Of a DNA stretch of 64,000 bases, positions 18,513 through 26,279 are shown piece after piece. The first letter of the stretch is position 1, and the number at the start of each line of letters is the position of its first letter. Under the pieces are notes generated by a model. The model did not search any database and was not told the origin of the DNA. It worked only from the letters and a program-made list of their open reading frames with translations. The stretch covers positions 28,356 through 92,355 of the forward strand of contig NZ_AUMF01000020.1 in assembly GCF_000430545.1 (NCBI RefSeq), written 5' to 3'. A program made the translations under genes and the position numbers. Origin of the DNA: Tenacibaculum ovolyticum DSM 18103. GTDB lineage: Bacteria; Bacteroidota; Bacteroidia; Flavobacteriales; Flavobacteriaceae.

Positions 18513-19442
18513 TTATATTAAAGTAGTTTTAAATTTCTCTTTATATAATTTTTCTTGCCTTTTGCAAACTGTATGTATAGTCTTTCCTTTGTATAAATAT
18601 TTATAAAGTTTTTCACTGTCTTTAGTTGCGTATCTTATTACATAAGATGGTTTTTTGGATTGTTTATTTTCATAAATATTTCTTTTTTTTAAGCCAACTT
18701 CATGTAGTTTTTTTTCAATTGATTTTAAAAACTGTAATGACCCAATTGTAATTTGAGATAAAAGAGTGTTTTTGTCTAAGGATACTGAACCGCTACCTGT
18801 AAAGCAACCTCTTATAAAATGATTATTTAAGTTTTTAGGAATTTTTGGGTATTTAATTTCTTGGTTTTTGTCAGCAACCATACCTAATTCTAATAGAGAT
18901 TTGATTATTTCTTGATTTCCAATATGTAACCAATAAATTTCTCCTTGAATTTTACCACTATAATTTTTTTGACTTCTGTGTTGAATCTTTGCTTTGGATT
19001 GTAATATTTTTAAAACGTTTTCTAATTGGTACTTATACTTACTATATATGTGTAAGAAGTAAGTATTATTAGTCTTATTTAAAGCCAAATAACCATCAGT
19101 AAATATATAACCTAGCAAGTACGAACTATCAGGTGTTAAATTCTTGAAAATGGTTTCATTAATATCTTTCTTTCTTGAATTTGTAGGTGATTTTACAGGA
19201 ATTAGATATAAATCAAAATACTTTCTAACTTGAAAAGGTTTTAAATTATTTTCTTTTGCTATTTGATTAATAGACTTTTCTTCTATGATATAATTTTCAA
19301 TTAGCTTATTTGAAGTGATTTTTAAATCAATTCCTTTAAGCTCTAATCCTTTTTCTAATCTATTACTAAAACATTTTTGGCATAGTTTATTAGGATAAAT
19401 ATTAAATTCATTTAAATTACATTTTAAACATTTCTTTTTCAT
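18513..19442 (-). CDS. Free-standing LAGLIDADG homing endonuclease-like protein with degenerate second motif
   Basis: 309 residues from ATG at 19442; a TTG at 19454 would add four residues. Domains in order: a CxxC...CxxC zinc ribbon (Cys5, 8, 21, 24); a helix-turn-helix-like segment (about 45-80, KSINQIAKENNLKPFQVRKYF); then a two-repeat LAGLIDADG core. Motif one is LLGYIFTDG (109-117) with the acidic residue Asp116. Motif two is IRGCFTGSG (210-218), where the usual D-G-D is T-G-S, so the second acidic ligand is Ser217. Catalysis is therefore likely lost or changed to nicking or binding only. It is not in an intron or intein. It sits 22 bp beyond the stop codon of the alpha/beta hydrolase, same strand. 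Confidence 0.85.
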   Translation of the reverse strand: MKKKCLKCNLNEFNIYPNKLCQKCFSNRLEKGLELKGIDLKITSNKLIENYIIEEKSINQIAKENNLKPFQVRKYFDLYLIPVKSPTNSRKKDINETIFKNLTPDSSYLLGYIFTDGYLALNKTNNTYFLHIYSKYKYQLENVLKILQSKAKIQHRSQKNYSGKIQGEIYWLHIGNQEIIKSLLELGMVADKNQEIKYPKIPKNLNNHFIRGCFTGSGSVSLDKNTLLSQITIGSLQFLKSIEKKLHEVGLKKRNIYENKQSKKPSYVIRYATKDSEKLYKYLYKGKTIHTVCKRQEKLYKEKFKTTLI

Positions 19443-19451
19443 CTTTTTTAA

Positions 19452-19459
19452 CAAAAGTA
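19452..19459 (-). promoter_or_regulatory. Candidate -7 element of the LAGLIDADG gene
   Basis: TACTTTTG on the minus strand matches TAnnTTTG and ends 9 bp before the ATG at 19442, so the transcript would be nearly leaderless. It lies wholly in the 22-bp gap after the hydrolase stop codon. Confidence 0.4.
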
Positions 19460-19464
19460 TAAAA

Positions 19465-20316
19465 TTATTTTAAAACTAAATCACTCCATTCTTTCGGCTT
19501 TTCTAACATAGGGAAGTGTCCTGTGTTTTCTAACCAATGCAATTCGTTATTCGGTATTTCTTTGTGTAATTGTTCGGCGATGGCTTTTACAGCAATAGGG
19601 TCGTGAGTAGCCCAAATAATGTTAGTTTCAATTTTAGTTTGTGTTAAAGCACCAATCCAACGATACCAAAAGAAGTAACGTTCGTTTATATAATTACTTA
19701 ATAAATGAATAACATTTCTTCCGTTGTTGTAATTAATTTGAAACCACATTTCATTAAGTTCTTCTTGTGATATTTTTGATGCATCAAAATAAATATTTCG
19801 GATATTTCTATTGAAAATTGCTTGATTTGCCAATTTAGCAACCCATTTTCCTGTAATTTTATTCTTTAATAATTTTTGGATGGTTCTTAATTTAGCCAAT
19901 TCAATATGCATACTTCCGTTGCTAAGAATCAGTTTTTTTATATTAATATTTAATTGTTTCTGATTATGTCTTGCAATAATTTCAGTAGCAACACTTGTAC
20001 CATAATCGTGTGCTAATAATGTTATGTTTTGTAGCGCTAATTTTTTCCATAAAAGTAAAGCCATATCGGCTTGTTCAATTAAAGAATAAGAATAGTTTAA
20101 AGGCTTGTTTGAAAAACCAAAACCTAAATGATCGTGAATAATTACTCGGTATTGTTTGGTTAAATAGGGAAGGGATTTATAATAGTCAAATGAAGAAGTA
20201 GGATATCCGTGTAAAATAACCAAAGTGTTTTCAGAATTTCCTTCATCAATAACAAAAAGAGTATGCTTATTAATTTTAATAAATTTTCCTTTCGTTTTCC
20301 ACTCTAATGAAGTCAT
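19465..20316 (-). CDS. Alpha/beta hydrolase, haloalkane dehalogenase/epoxide hydrolase-like
   Basis: A 283-residue cytoplasmic enzyme with the oxyanion motif VILHGYPTSS (about 33-42), DHLGFGFSNKP, the nucleophile elbow LLAHDYGTSVA with aspartate 104 as nucleophile, and the catalytic histidine in NTGHFPMLE (His267). An aspartate nucleophile points to the haloalkane dehalogenase/epoxide hydrolase class; the natural substrate is unknown. The final codons resemble a second short sequence on the other side of the neighbouring LAGLIDADG gene. Confidence 0.92.
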   Translation of the reverse strand: MTSLEWKTKGKFIKINKHTLFVIDEGNSENTLVILHGYPTSSFDYYKSLPYLTKQYRVIIHDHLGFGFSNKPLNYSYSLIEQADMALLLWKKLALQNITLLAHDYGTSVATEIIARHNQKQLNINIKKLILSNGSMHIELAKLRTIQKLLKNKITGKWVAKLANQAIFNRNIRNIYFDASKISQEELNEMWFQINYNNGRNVIHLLSNYINERYFFWYRWIGALTQTKIETNIIWATHDPIAVKAIAEQLHKEIPNNELHWLENTGHFPMLEKPKEWSDLVLK

Positions 20317-20358
20317 AAATACCTTGATTTTTCTATTTACAATGTAGTGAATTTTATG

Positions 20359-20366
20359 TAGTTTTG
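20359..20366 (+). promoter_or_regulatory. Candidate -7 element of the lipoprotein-priA transcription unit
   Basis: TAGTTTTG fits TAnnTTTG and ends 8 bp before the ATG at 20374, implying a leaderless or nearly leaderless mRNA. Confidence 0.4.
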
Positions 20367-20373
20367 ATATTAG

Positions 20374-21060
20374 ATGAAAAAGCTTATCACATATATAATA
20401 CCTATCTTATTATTACTGATAGTTTCTTGTGTTGAAACTCCAAAAGAAAGAGTTTTAACAATGAAAGACGTCTTTCCTACTCAAAAAAGCACGGATTCTA
20501 TATTAATCATATCATTAGATTCAATTAAACATTTTTCAGAATTAGAAAACATAGTTTGTGATAAAGAAAGTGAGAGTAAAGAGTTTTATTTTAGGAATAA
20601 TAATTATGATTTAAAGCTTTATGTAAGAGAATACACAAAGTGTAGTAGTTTTGGATGTGTATTAATTAAAGAAAAGAACACTTTATATGTTAATTATAAA
20701 TCTGATAGTGTTTCTATGGGGCTATTATATAATGAAAAATTCACTGTTAAAAAATATGAAAAACTATTGTCAAAACAATTTATGAATAGAGGTGAGAAAC
20801 CTAATTTATCTGATTTACCTCATAAAGTAATTACTTTTTTAACATTGGTTAGTTCTGCAAATGATTTTGAAGAAGAAGAAATTAAATTAAAATCTAAATT
20901 AGATACTGTTTCAGTAGCGTATTTCAATTTTATAGAAAGTTTTAAAAGAACGAAGAAAATAGATTCATTAAAAAAAGTTTATCCTTTGAATTTATCTATA
21001 TATATTCCAATTCCACCACCACCTTCATCTCCACCACCAATTCCTATAGATATATATTAA
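20374..21060 (+). CDS. Unknown lipoprotein with a proline-rich tail
   Basis: A 228-residue protein not recognised by me. Lipoprotein signal with cysteine 19 (LLIVSC). Mostly Lys/Ser/Glu-rich body with a cysteine pair CSSFGC near residue 90, and an unusual C-terminal tail IPIPPPPSSPPPIPIDIY. The stop codon overlaps the start of priA by one base, so it is expressed together with priA although no functional link is evident. Confidence 0.75.
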   Translation: MKKLITYIIPILLLLIVSCVETPKERVLTMKDVFPTQKSTDSILIISLDSIKHFSELENIVCDKESESKEFYFRNNNYDLKLYVREYTKCSSFGCVLIKEKNTLYVNYKSDSVSMGLLYNEKFTVKKYEKLLSKQFMNRGEKPNLSDLPHKVITFLTLVSSANDFEEEEIKLKSKLDTVSVAYFNFIESFKRTKKIDSLKKVYPLNLSIYIPIPPPPSSPPPIPIDIY

Positions 21061-23504
21061 TGACATATTTCATCGACGTAATATTACCCATTCCACTGCA
21101 AAAAACGTTTACATATGCTGTAAATGAAGCTGAATATTCATTCCTCAAAAAAGGAATGCGTGTTGCTGTTTCTTTCGGTAAAAGTAAAATTTATACTGCG
21201 TTGGTGTTTAATATTCATCAAAATGCTCCGGAATTATACAAAGCGAAGGATATTCATCAAATTTTAGATGATAATCCTATTGTAACTGAACGTCAATTAA
21301 AACATTGGCAATGGATTTCTAGTTACTATATGTGTTCTTTAGGTGATGTATATAGAGCAGCATTACCATCGGCTTTTTTGTTAGAAAGTGAAACGATTAT
21401 TTATAAGAATGAGAGCTTTACAGACGAAACTACTTTAACAGATGAAGAGTTTTTAATATTTGAGGCTTTACAACACCATTCTCAATTAACAATTCACCAA
21501 GTAGCAGATATTTTAGGAAAGAAAACAGTTTTGCCTATTATTGATGGTTTAATAAGCAAAGAAGCTGCCTTTATTAAAGAAGAAATTTACGAGACCTATA
21601 AACCAAAATTAGTAAAGTATGTTCGTTTAAATGAAAAATACACGGCTAATGAAGCGCTTCAAGAGTTATTAGAAGTACTTTCTAGAGCAAAAAAACAACG
21701 TGAAGCTGTGTTGGTGTATTTTCAATTATCGGTAGCTAAAAAGCCTATAAAAGCAAAAGAACTAGAAGAAAAATCAGGGGCATCTTCTGCAGTAATAAAA
21801 GCATTAGTAGAAAAGGATATTTTTGAGTTTTATGAAATACAAACAGATAGAATTAATTTTAAAGGAGATACAAATCAAATAAAAGAATTAAATGAGTTTC
21901 AACAACAATCTTTTAAAGAAATTAAAACCTCTTTTGAAACTCAAAATGTAACCTTACTTCACGGAGTTACGGGATCTGGTAAAACAGAAATCTATGTAAA
22001 ATTAATTAAAGAGGTTATTGCTGAAGGAAAGCAAGTGCTATTTTTATTACCAGAGATTGCCTTAACCACACAAATAATTGCTCGTTTACAGCGTTATTTT
22101 GGAAATTTCATATCAGTATTTCATTCAAAGTATTCAATGAATGAACGGGTTGAAGTATGGAATAACGTACTAGAAAACAAACCAAAAGCTCAAATTATTT
22201 TAGGTGCACGTTCATCAGGTTTTTTACCGTTTTCTAACTTAGGTTTAATTGTAATTGATGAAGAGCATGAAACTTCCTATAAACAGTTTGAACCATCACC
22301 AAGATATAATGCGCGTGACGCAGCAGTTGTTTTAGGACATTTACACAAAGCAAAAGTATTATTAGGTTCAGCAACTCCATCGTTAGAAAGTTATTTTAAT
22401 GCAAAACAAAACAAATATGGTTTTGTTGAATTAACAAGGCGTTTTGGTAGTATTCAATTACCTAAAATTGAATTAATTGATGTAAAAGAAAAACATCGAA
22501 AAAAGGAGATGAAAGGGCTTTTTTCTGATCGTTTATTATTAATGATAAATGAGGCATTAGAAGAAAAAGAACAAGTAATTCTATTTCAAAACCGTCGTGG
22601 TTTTTCACCAGTTGTTGAATGTACAACTTGTGGTGTTTCTCCACAGTGCCCCAATTGTGATGTAAGTTTAACTTTTCATAAGTTTAGACGAGAATTAAAA
22701 TGTCATTATTGTCATTACCAACGCTCAATGCCTAATAATTGTGGTGCTTGCGGTAGCGCATCACTAGATACAAAAGGTTTTGGTACCGAACAGATAGAGT
22801 TAGAGTTAAAAGAACTTTTTCCGAAGCATAACATCGGACGAATGGATTTAGATACGACTCGTGGTAAATATGGTTATCAAAAAATAATTGGTGCTTTTGA
22901 AGCACAGGAAATTGATATTTTGGTAGGTACACAAATGTTGTCTAAAGGTTTAGATTTTGAAAATGTATCATTAGTTGGTGTTTTAAATGCTGATTCTATG
23001 CTAAATTTTCCAGATTTTAGAGCTCATGAACGAGCTTATCAATTAATGGTACAAGTATCGGGTAGGGCGGGACGTACCAAAAAACAAGGAAAAGTAGCGA
23101 TACAAACATTTAATCCGTATCATCAAATTTTACAACAAGTTTCTACAACTAATTATACAGAAATGTATAAAGAGCAGTTACAAGAACGTTGGCAATTTCA
23201 TTATCCGCCATACTATAAGGTTATTAAAATTACGCTAAAGCATAAAGATTATGCTAGAGTTGATAGCGGTATAAATTGGTTAACAAAATCATTGCAAAAT
23301 GTATTTAAAGACAATGTTTTAGGTCCAAGTGCGCCTGCTGTTTCTCGTGTTCGAAATTTATATATTAAAAATTTGGTGATTAAAATTCCGCCAAAACAAT
23401 CATTAGGGAAAACAAAAGAGCAAATCGTAAAGATTAAAAACACTTTTGAAGCAGTAAAAGATTTTAGACCCATCCGTTTTATTATTGATGTAGATGCTTA
23501 TTAA
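21060..23504 (+). CDS. priA: Primosomal protein N' (replication restart helicase)
   Basis: An 814-residue 3'-to-5' helicase, full length. N-terminal 3'BD (VILPIPLQKTFTY), helicase lobe 1 with Walker A GVTGSGKT (302-309) and the DEEH box in VIDEEHETSYKQ, paired zinc-binding cysteines (CTTCGVSPQCPNCD and CHYCHYQ...CGACGS), lobe 2 (LVGTQMLSKGLDFENV, QVSGRAGR) and the C-terminal domain. It reloads the replisome at stalled forks. Coupled to the upstream lipoprotein gene by a TAATG overlap. Confidence 0.97.
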   Translation: MTYFIDVILPIPLQKTFTYAVNEAEYSFLKKGMRVAVSFGKSKIYTALVFNIHQNAPELYKAKDIHQILDDNPIVTERQLKHWQWISSYYMCSLGDVYRAALPSAFLLESETIIYKNESFTDETTLTDEEFLIFEALQHHSQLTIHQVADILGKKTVLPIIDGLISKEAAFIKEEIYETYKPKLVKYVRLNEKYTANEALQELLEVLSRAKKQREAVLVYFQLSVAKKPIKAKELEEKSGASSAVIKALVEKDIFEFYEIQTDRINFKGDTNQIKELNEFQQQSFKEIKTSFETQNVTLLHGVTGSGKTEIYVKLIKEVIAEGKQVLFLLPEIALTTQIIARLQRYFGNFISVFHSKYSMNERVEVWNNVLENKPKAQIILGARSSGFLPFSNLGLIVIDEEHETSYKQFEPSPRYNARDAAVVLGHLHKAKVLLGSATPSLESYFNAKQNKYGFVELTRRFGSIQLPKIELIDVKEKHRKKEMKGLFSDRLLLMINEALEEKEQVILFQNRRGFSPVVECTTCGVSPQCPNCDVSLTFHKFRRELKCHYCHYQRSMPNNCGACGSASLDTKGFGTEQIELELKELFPKHNIGRMDLDTTRGKYGYQKIIGAFEAQEIDILVGTQMLSKGLDFENVSLVGVLNADSMLNFPDFRAHERAYQLMVQVSGRAGRTKKQGKVAIQTFNPYHQILQQVSTTNYTEMYKEQLQERWQFHYPPYYKVIKITLKHKDYARVDSGINWLTKSLQNVFKDNVLGPSAPAVSRVRNLYIKNLVIKIPPKQSLGKTKEQIVKIKNTFEAVKDFRPIRFIIDVDAY

Positions 23505-23531
23505 AAACGAATTTTAATTAAAATGTCAAAT

Positions 23532-23557
23532 AAAAAAGCCCTTATTAGGGCTTTTTT
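23532..23557. terminator. Bidirectional terminator between priA and hutI
   Basis: AAAAAAGCCCT / AGGGCTTTTTT stem with TATT loop, between convergent genes. Confidence 0.9.
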
Positions 23558-23613
23558 ATTTTTAGGTTTTTATTTAAGAAATAAACCTAAAGTTATTTTC
23601 TACTTTTAGAGTT

Positions 23614-24852
23614 TTACTTGTCTATTTCTTTTCCATTAATAAAAATAGAGTCAATTAATACCGAACCAAAGTTATAAGGTATTGCGCCATAACTTAAAAT
23701 TTCTTTTGTAATAATAAAGTTCGCTTTTTTACCTTTGGTAATACTACCAACTTCATCTGCTAAGTTCATTGCATAAGCTCCGTTTATAGTTGCAGCATTA
23801 ATAGCTTCTTCAGGTGTCATATTCATTTTAATACAAGCAGTAGCAACTACAAAGTTCATATTTCCAGAAGGCGTAGATCCAGGGTTAAAATCAGTAGCTA
23901 AAGCTAATGGTAAACCTGCTGAAATAATAGCTCTTGCTGGCGTATATGGTATACTTAAAAAATAAGAACAAGAAGGCAGTGCAACTGGCATTGTTTTAGT
24001 ACCTTTTAAGGCATCAATATCATCAGAATTCATTATCTCTAAATGATCTACAGATAAAGCATCATGTTTTACACTTACTTGAACTCCGCCAATTGTTGTA
24101 AATTGATTTACATGTACTTTGGGTGTTAATCCATGTTTTTTTCCCGCTTCTAAAATTCGATCAGTATCTTCAACTGAAAAATAACCTGTTTCACAAAAAG
24201 CATCAATAAAGTCAGCTAATTTTTCTTCAGCTATTTTAGGTAACATTTCATTAATAATTAAATTAATATATCCCTCTTTATTATCTTTATATTCTTTAGG
24301 AAAAGCATGTGCTCCTAAAAAAGTAGCTTTGATTGGTAATTTATAGTTATCGCGTAATTTTTTTATAACACGTAACATTTTTAATTCAGCATTAACAGTT
24401 AAACCGTAACCCGATTTAATTTCTACAGCACCAGTACCAAGTTTCATAACCTCTTCTAAACGAACAGCTGATTGGTTGTATAAATCATCTTCTGATGTTT
24501 CTTGTAGTTTTTTTGCTGAATTTAGAATTCCACCTCCGTTATTCGCAATTTCTTCATAGGTTAATCCGTTAATTCTATCAACAAATTCTTGTTCTCTATT
24601 TCCTGCATATACAATGTGTGTATGTGAATCACACCAAGTAGGAAGAATCATTTTACCTTTACAATCAATAATATTATCAGAAGAAACAGATAAATTATTC
24701 ATAGTACCAAAATCAATAATTATATCATTTTCAATTAATAGAAAAGCATCTTTTATAGTTGGTAAAATATTCATTTCTTTTCCTGAAACTTTTTTTACAG
24801 AAGTTTCTCTTACTTGTATTAACTCCTTAATATTTATTAATAAAGTTGTCAT
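23614..24852 (-). CDS. hutI: Imidazolonepropionase
   Basis: A 412-residue amidohydrolase with the metal motif CDSHTHIVYAGNREQEF (about 74-90), IANNGGGI, GAVEIKSGYGL, FLGAHAFP, VDAFCETGYF-like FIDAFCETGYF, DHLEIM and the C-terminal ALATDFNPGS. It hydrolyses imidazolonepropionate to formiminoglutamate in histidine degradation. No other hut gene is next to it, so the pathway genes are dispersed. Confidence 0.97.
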   Translation of the reverse strand: MTTLLINIKELIQVRETSVKKVSGKEMNILPTIKDAFLLIENDIIIDFGTMNNLSVSSDNIIDCKGKMILPTWCDSHTHIVYAGNREQEFVDRINGLTYEEIANNGGGILNSAKKLQETSEDDLYNQSAVRLEEVMKLGTGAVEIKSGYGLTVNAELKMLRVIKKLRDNYKLPIKATFLGAHAFPKEYKDNKEGYINLIINEMLPKIAEEKLADFIDAFCETGYFSVEDTDRILEAGKKHGLTPKVHVNQFTTIGGVQVSVKHDALSVDHLEIMNSDDIDALKGTKTMPVALPSCSYFLSIPYTPARAIISAGLPLALATDFNPGSTPSGNMNFVVATACIKMNMTPEEAINAATINGAYAMNLADEVGSITKGKKANFIITKEILSYGAIPYNFGSVLIDSIFINGKEIDK

Positions 24853-24862
24853 GTTGTTTTCT

Positions 24863-24870
24863 TAAATTTG
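24863..24870 (+). promoter_or_regulatory. Candidate -7 element of the DUF3995 gene
   Basis: TAAATTTG matches TAnnTTTG, 30 bp before the ATG at 24901. Confidence 0.45.
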
Positions 24871-24875
24871 TAACA

Positions 24876-24883
24876 CAAAACTA
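24876..24883 (-). promoter_or_regulatory. Candidate -7 element of hutI
   Basis: TAGTTTTG on the minus strand, 23 bp before the hutI ATG; it is 5 bp from the divergent -7 element, so the two promoters overlap. Confidence 0.45.
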
Positions 24884-24900
24884 CGTAAAAACTATAAAAG

Positions 24901-25326
24901 ATGGTTTATTTTTTAGGTTGGATAGCTTTTTTAATACTTATGTTTTTATCTATAATCCATTTTTTATGGGCATTTGGGGTTAAGTGGGGCTATAAAGCTG
25001 TTTTGCCAACAGATGAAGAAAATAATTTGAAATTAAAACCTAGTAAAATAATTACTATTATTGTTGCATGTTTATTAGCATTTGCAGCCGTTTTATATGC
25101 CGTAAAAGCAAAAGTTGTAACTGTTTATTTTGTGCCCAATTCGATTACTAACACAGGACTGTATGTAGTTTTAGCAGTCTTCTTTATAAGAAGTATTGGT
25201 GATTTTAATTATGTTGGTTTTTTTAAGAAAACAAAAAATACAATGTTTGCTAAAAATGATACAAACTACTTCTCTCCTTTATGTCTGTTTTTAAGTATAA
25301 TAGGTGTGATAATTTTGTATGTGTAA
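24901..25326 (+). CDS. DUF3995 membrane protein
   Basis: A 141-residue protein with four predicted membrane helices and the family-like start in which a long helix contains HFLWAFGVKWG followed by AVLPT. Members are small integral membrane proteins of unknown function. Divergent from hutI with overlapping promoter region. Confidence 0.75.
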   Translation: MVYFLGWIAFLILMFLSIIHFLWAFGVKWGYKAVLPTDEENNLKLKPSKIITIIVACLLAFAAVLYAVKAKVVTVYFVPNSITNTGLYVVLAVFFIRSIGDFNYVGFFKKTKNTMFAKNDTNYFSPLCLFLSIIGVIILYV

Positions 25327-25369
25327 TTATTCAATCAATGATATTTTAAATAAATTGCTCATATAAGTT

Positions 25370-25377
25370 TATATTTG
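25370..25377 (+). promoter_or_regulatory. Candidate -7 element of the secreted protein gene at 25463
   Basis: TATATTTG fits TAnnTTTG; it would give a leader of about 80 bases. Confidence 0.4.
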
Positions 25378-25462
25378 AACTATAATTTTTTTTATTTTAA
25401 AACGTTATAATTTCTAATTATAATTAAATACATTTATATCAAACTTTTAAACCCTTAAATTT

Positions 25463-25897
25463 ATGAAGAAACTATTTTTTTTAGCAGCATTATTTTTTTC
25501 ACTTGTATCGTATTCTCAAATTGAATTCATTGAAACAGCAAAAGTTGAAATTGTTGGACGAGTAGAATTTGTTTACTTGGAGAAAATAGGTGATGAAGCT
25601 TATAATTTATTTTATAAAAACATTAATAACCCGATAAATGAATATGTATCTTTTACATTTAAAAATGTAGATAATGATGCTGATAAGTTACATCAAATTA
25701 TGGTTAGAGGTTTTGATGAAGCTGCAGGGAGTAAATATCAAATAAAAGCAAATGGAGATGTAGTTTATTTAAAATATGAAAGAGAAGATGGTATAATTAA
25801 ATTGCAAATAGAACAATATGTAAGCCGTGAACCAGATGTTCTTACGGAATCTAGATTATTAACTTTAGACGAGGTTAATAAGTTATTTAGAAAGTAA
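25463..25897 (+). CDS. Unknown small secreted protein
   Basis: A 144-residue protein with a clear signal peptide (MKKLFFLAALFFSLVSYSQ). The mature part is a mixed alpha/beta sequence with the segment VSFTFKNVDNDADKLHQIM and no cysteine. I do not recognise a family. It is a single-gene unit with its own promoter-like motif and terminator. Confidence 0.75.
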   Translation: MKKLFFLAALFFSLVSYSQIEFIETAKVEIVGRVEFVYLEKIGDEAYNLFYKNINNPINEYVSFTFKNVDNDADKLHQIMVRGFDEAAGSKYQIKANGDVVYLKYEREDGIIKLQIEQYVSREPDVLTESRLLTLDEVNKLFRK

Positions 25898-25937
25898 AAA
25901 TAATTCTTGCTATTTTGAGATAGCATTTCAAATAAAT

Positions 25938-25975
25938 AAAAAAAGGTAGTGATTTATATGTCACTGCCTTTTTTT
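25938..25975 (+). terminator. Intrinsic terminator of the gene at 25463
   Basis: AAAAAAGGTAGTGA pairs with TCACTGCCTTTTTT (one G-T pair), followed by T. Confidence 0.85.
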
Positions 25976-26220
25976 GTGAAGTTAATTAGGTTTTAGTTTG
26001 ATTAAAATAAGATCGTCAATTTTTATATAATTAGCTCTTTTTAGTAGTTATTATATATCAGATGTAATAACGTTTCCTCAAAAATTATTGGTATTTATTA
26101 GAATAGTATATCCTTTAATAAATATTAATATTTCTATCTTAAAAAGACACTCCCTCTACATAATATTACTTACTTGTATGTTATTTTAAAGTAATACTAT
26201 TTTTTTTAAACGTGACATAT

Positions 26221-26267
26221 TTATATATACAAAAACCCGCTTATAAAGCGGGTTTTTGTATATATAA
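26221..26267. terminator. Exceptionally long perfect hairpin terminator downstream of the M1 peptidase gene
   Basis: The arms at 26221-26242 and 26246-26267 are a perfect 22-bp inverted repeat with a 3-base loop (ATA). The GC core is AACCCGCTT/AAGCGGGTT with A and T tracts plus an alternating TA extension. It serves the minus-strand gene and can act in both directions. Confidence 0.85.
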
Positions 26268-26279
26268 ACGAAAAAAATA

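Larger units (their letters stand above)
25898..26279. other. Non-coding stretch between convergent genes
   Basis: Contains two terminators (listed separately) and about 240 bp of AT-rich sequence between them in which I see no open frame, RNA motif or repeat. Confidence 0.7.

Noticed and set aside
25980..26220. Possible small gene between the two terminators
   Set aside because: No frame with a start codon and plausible length or codon use on either strand.
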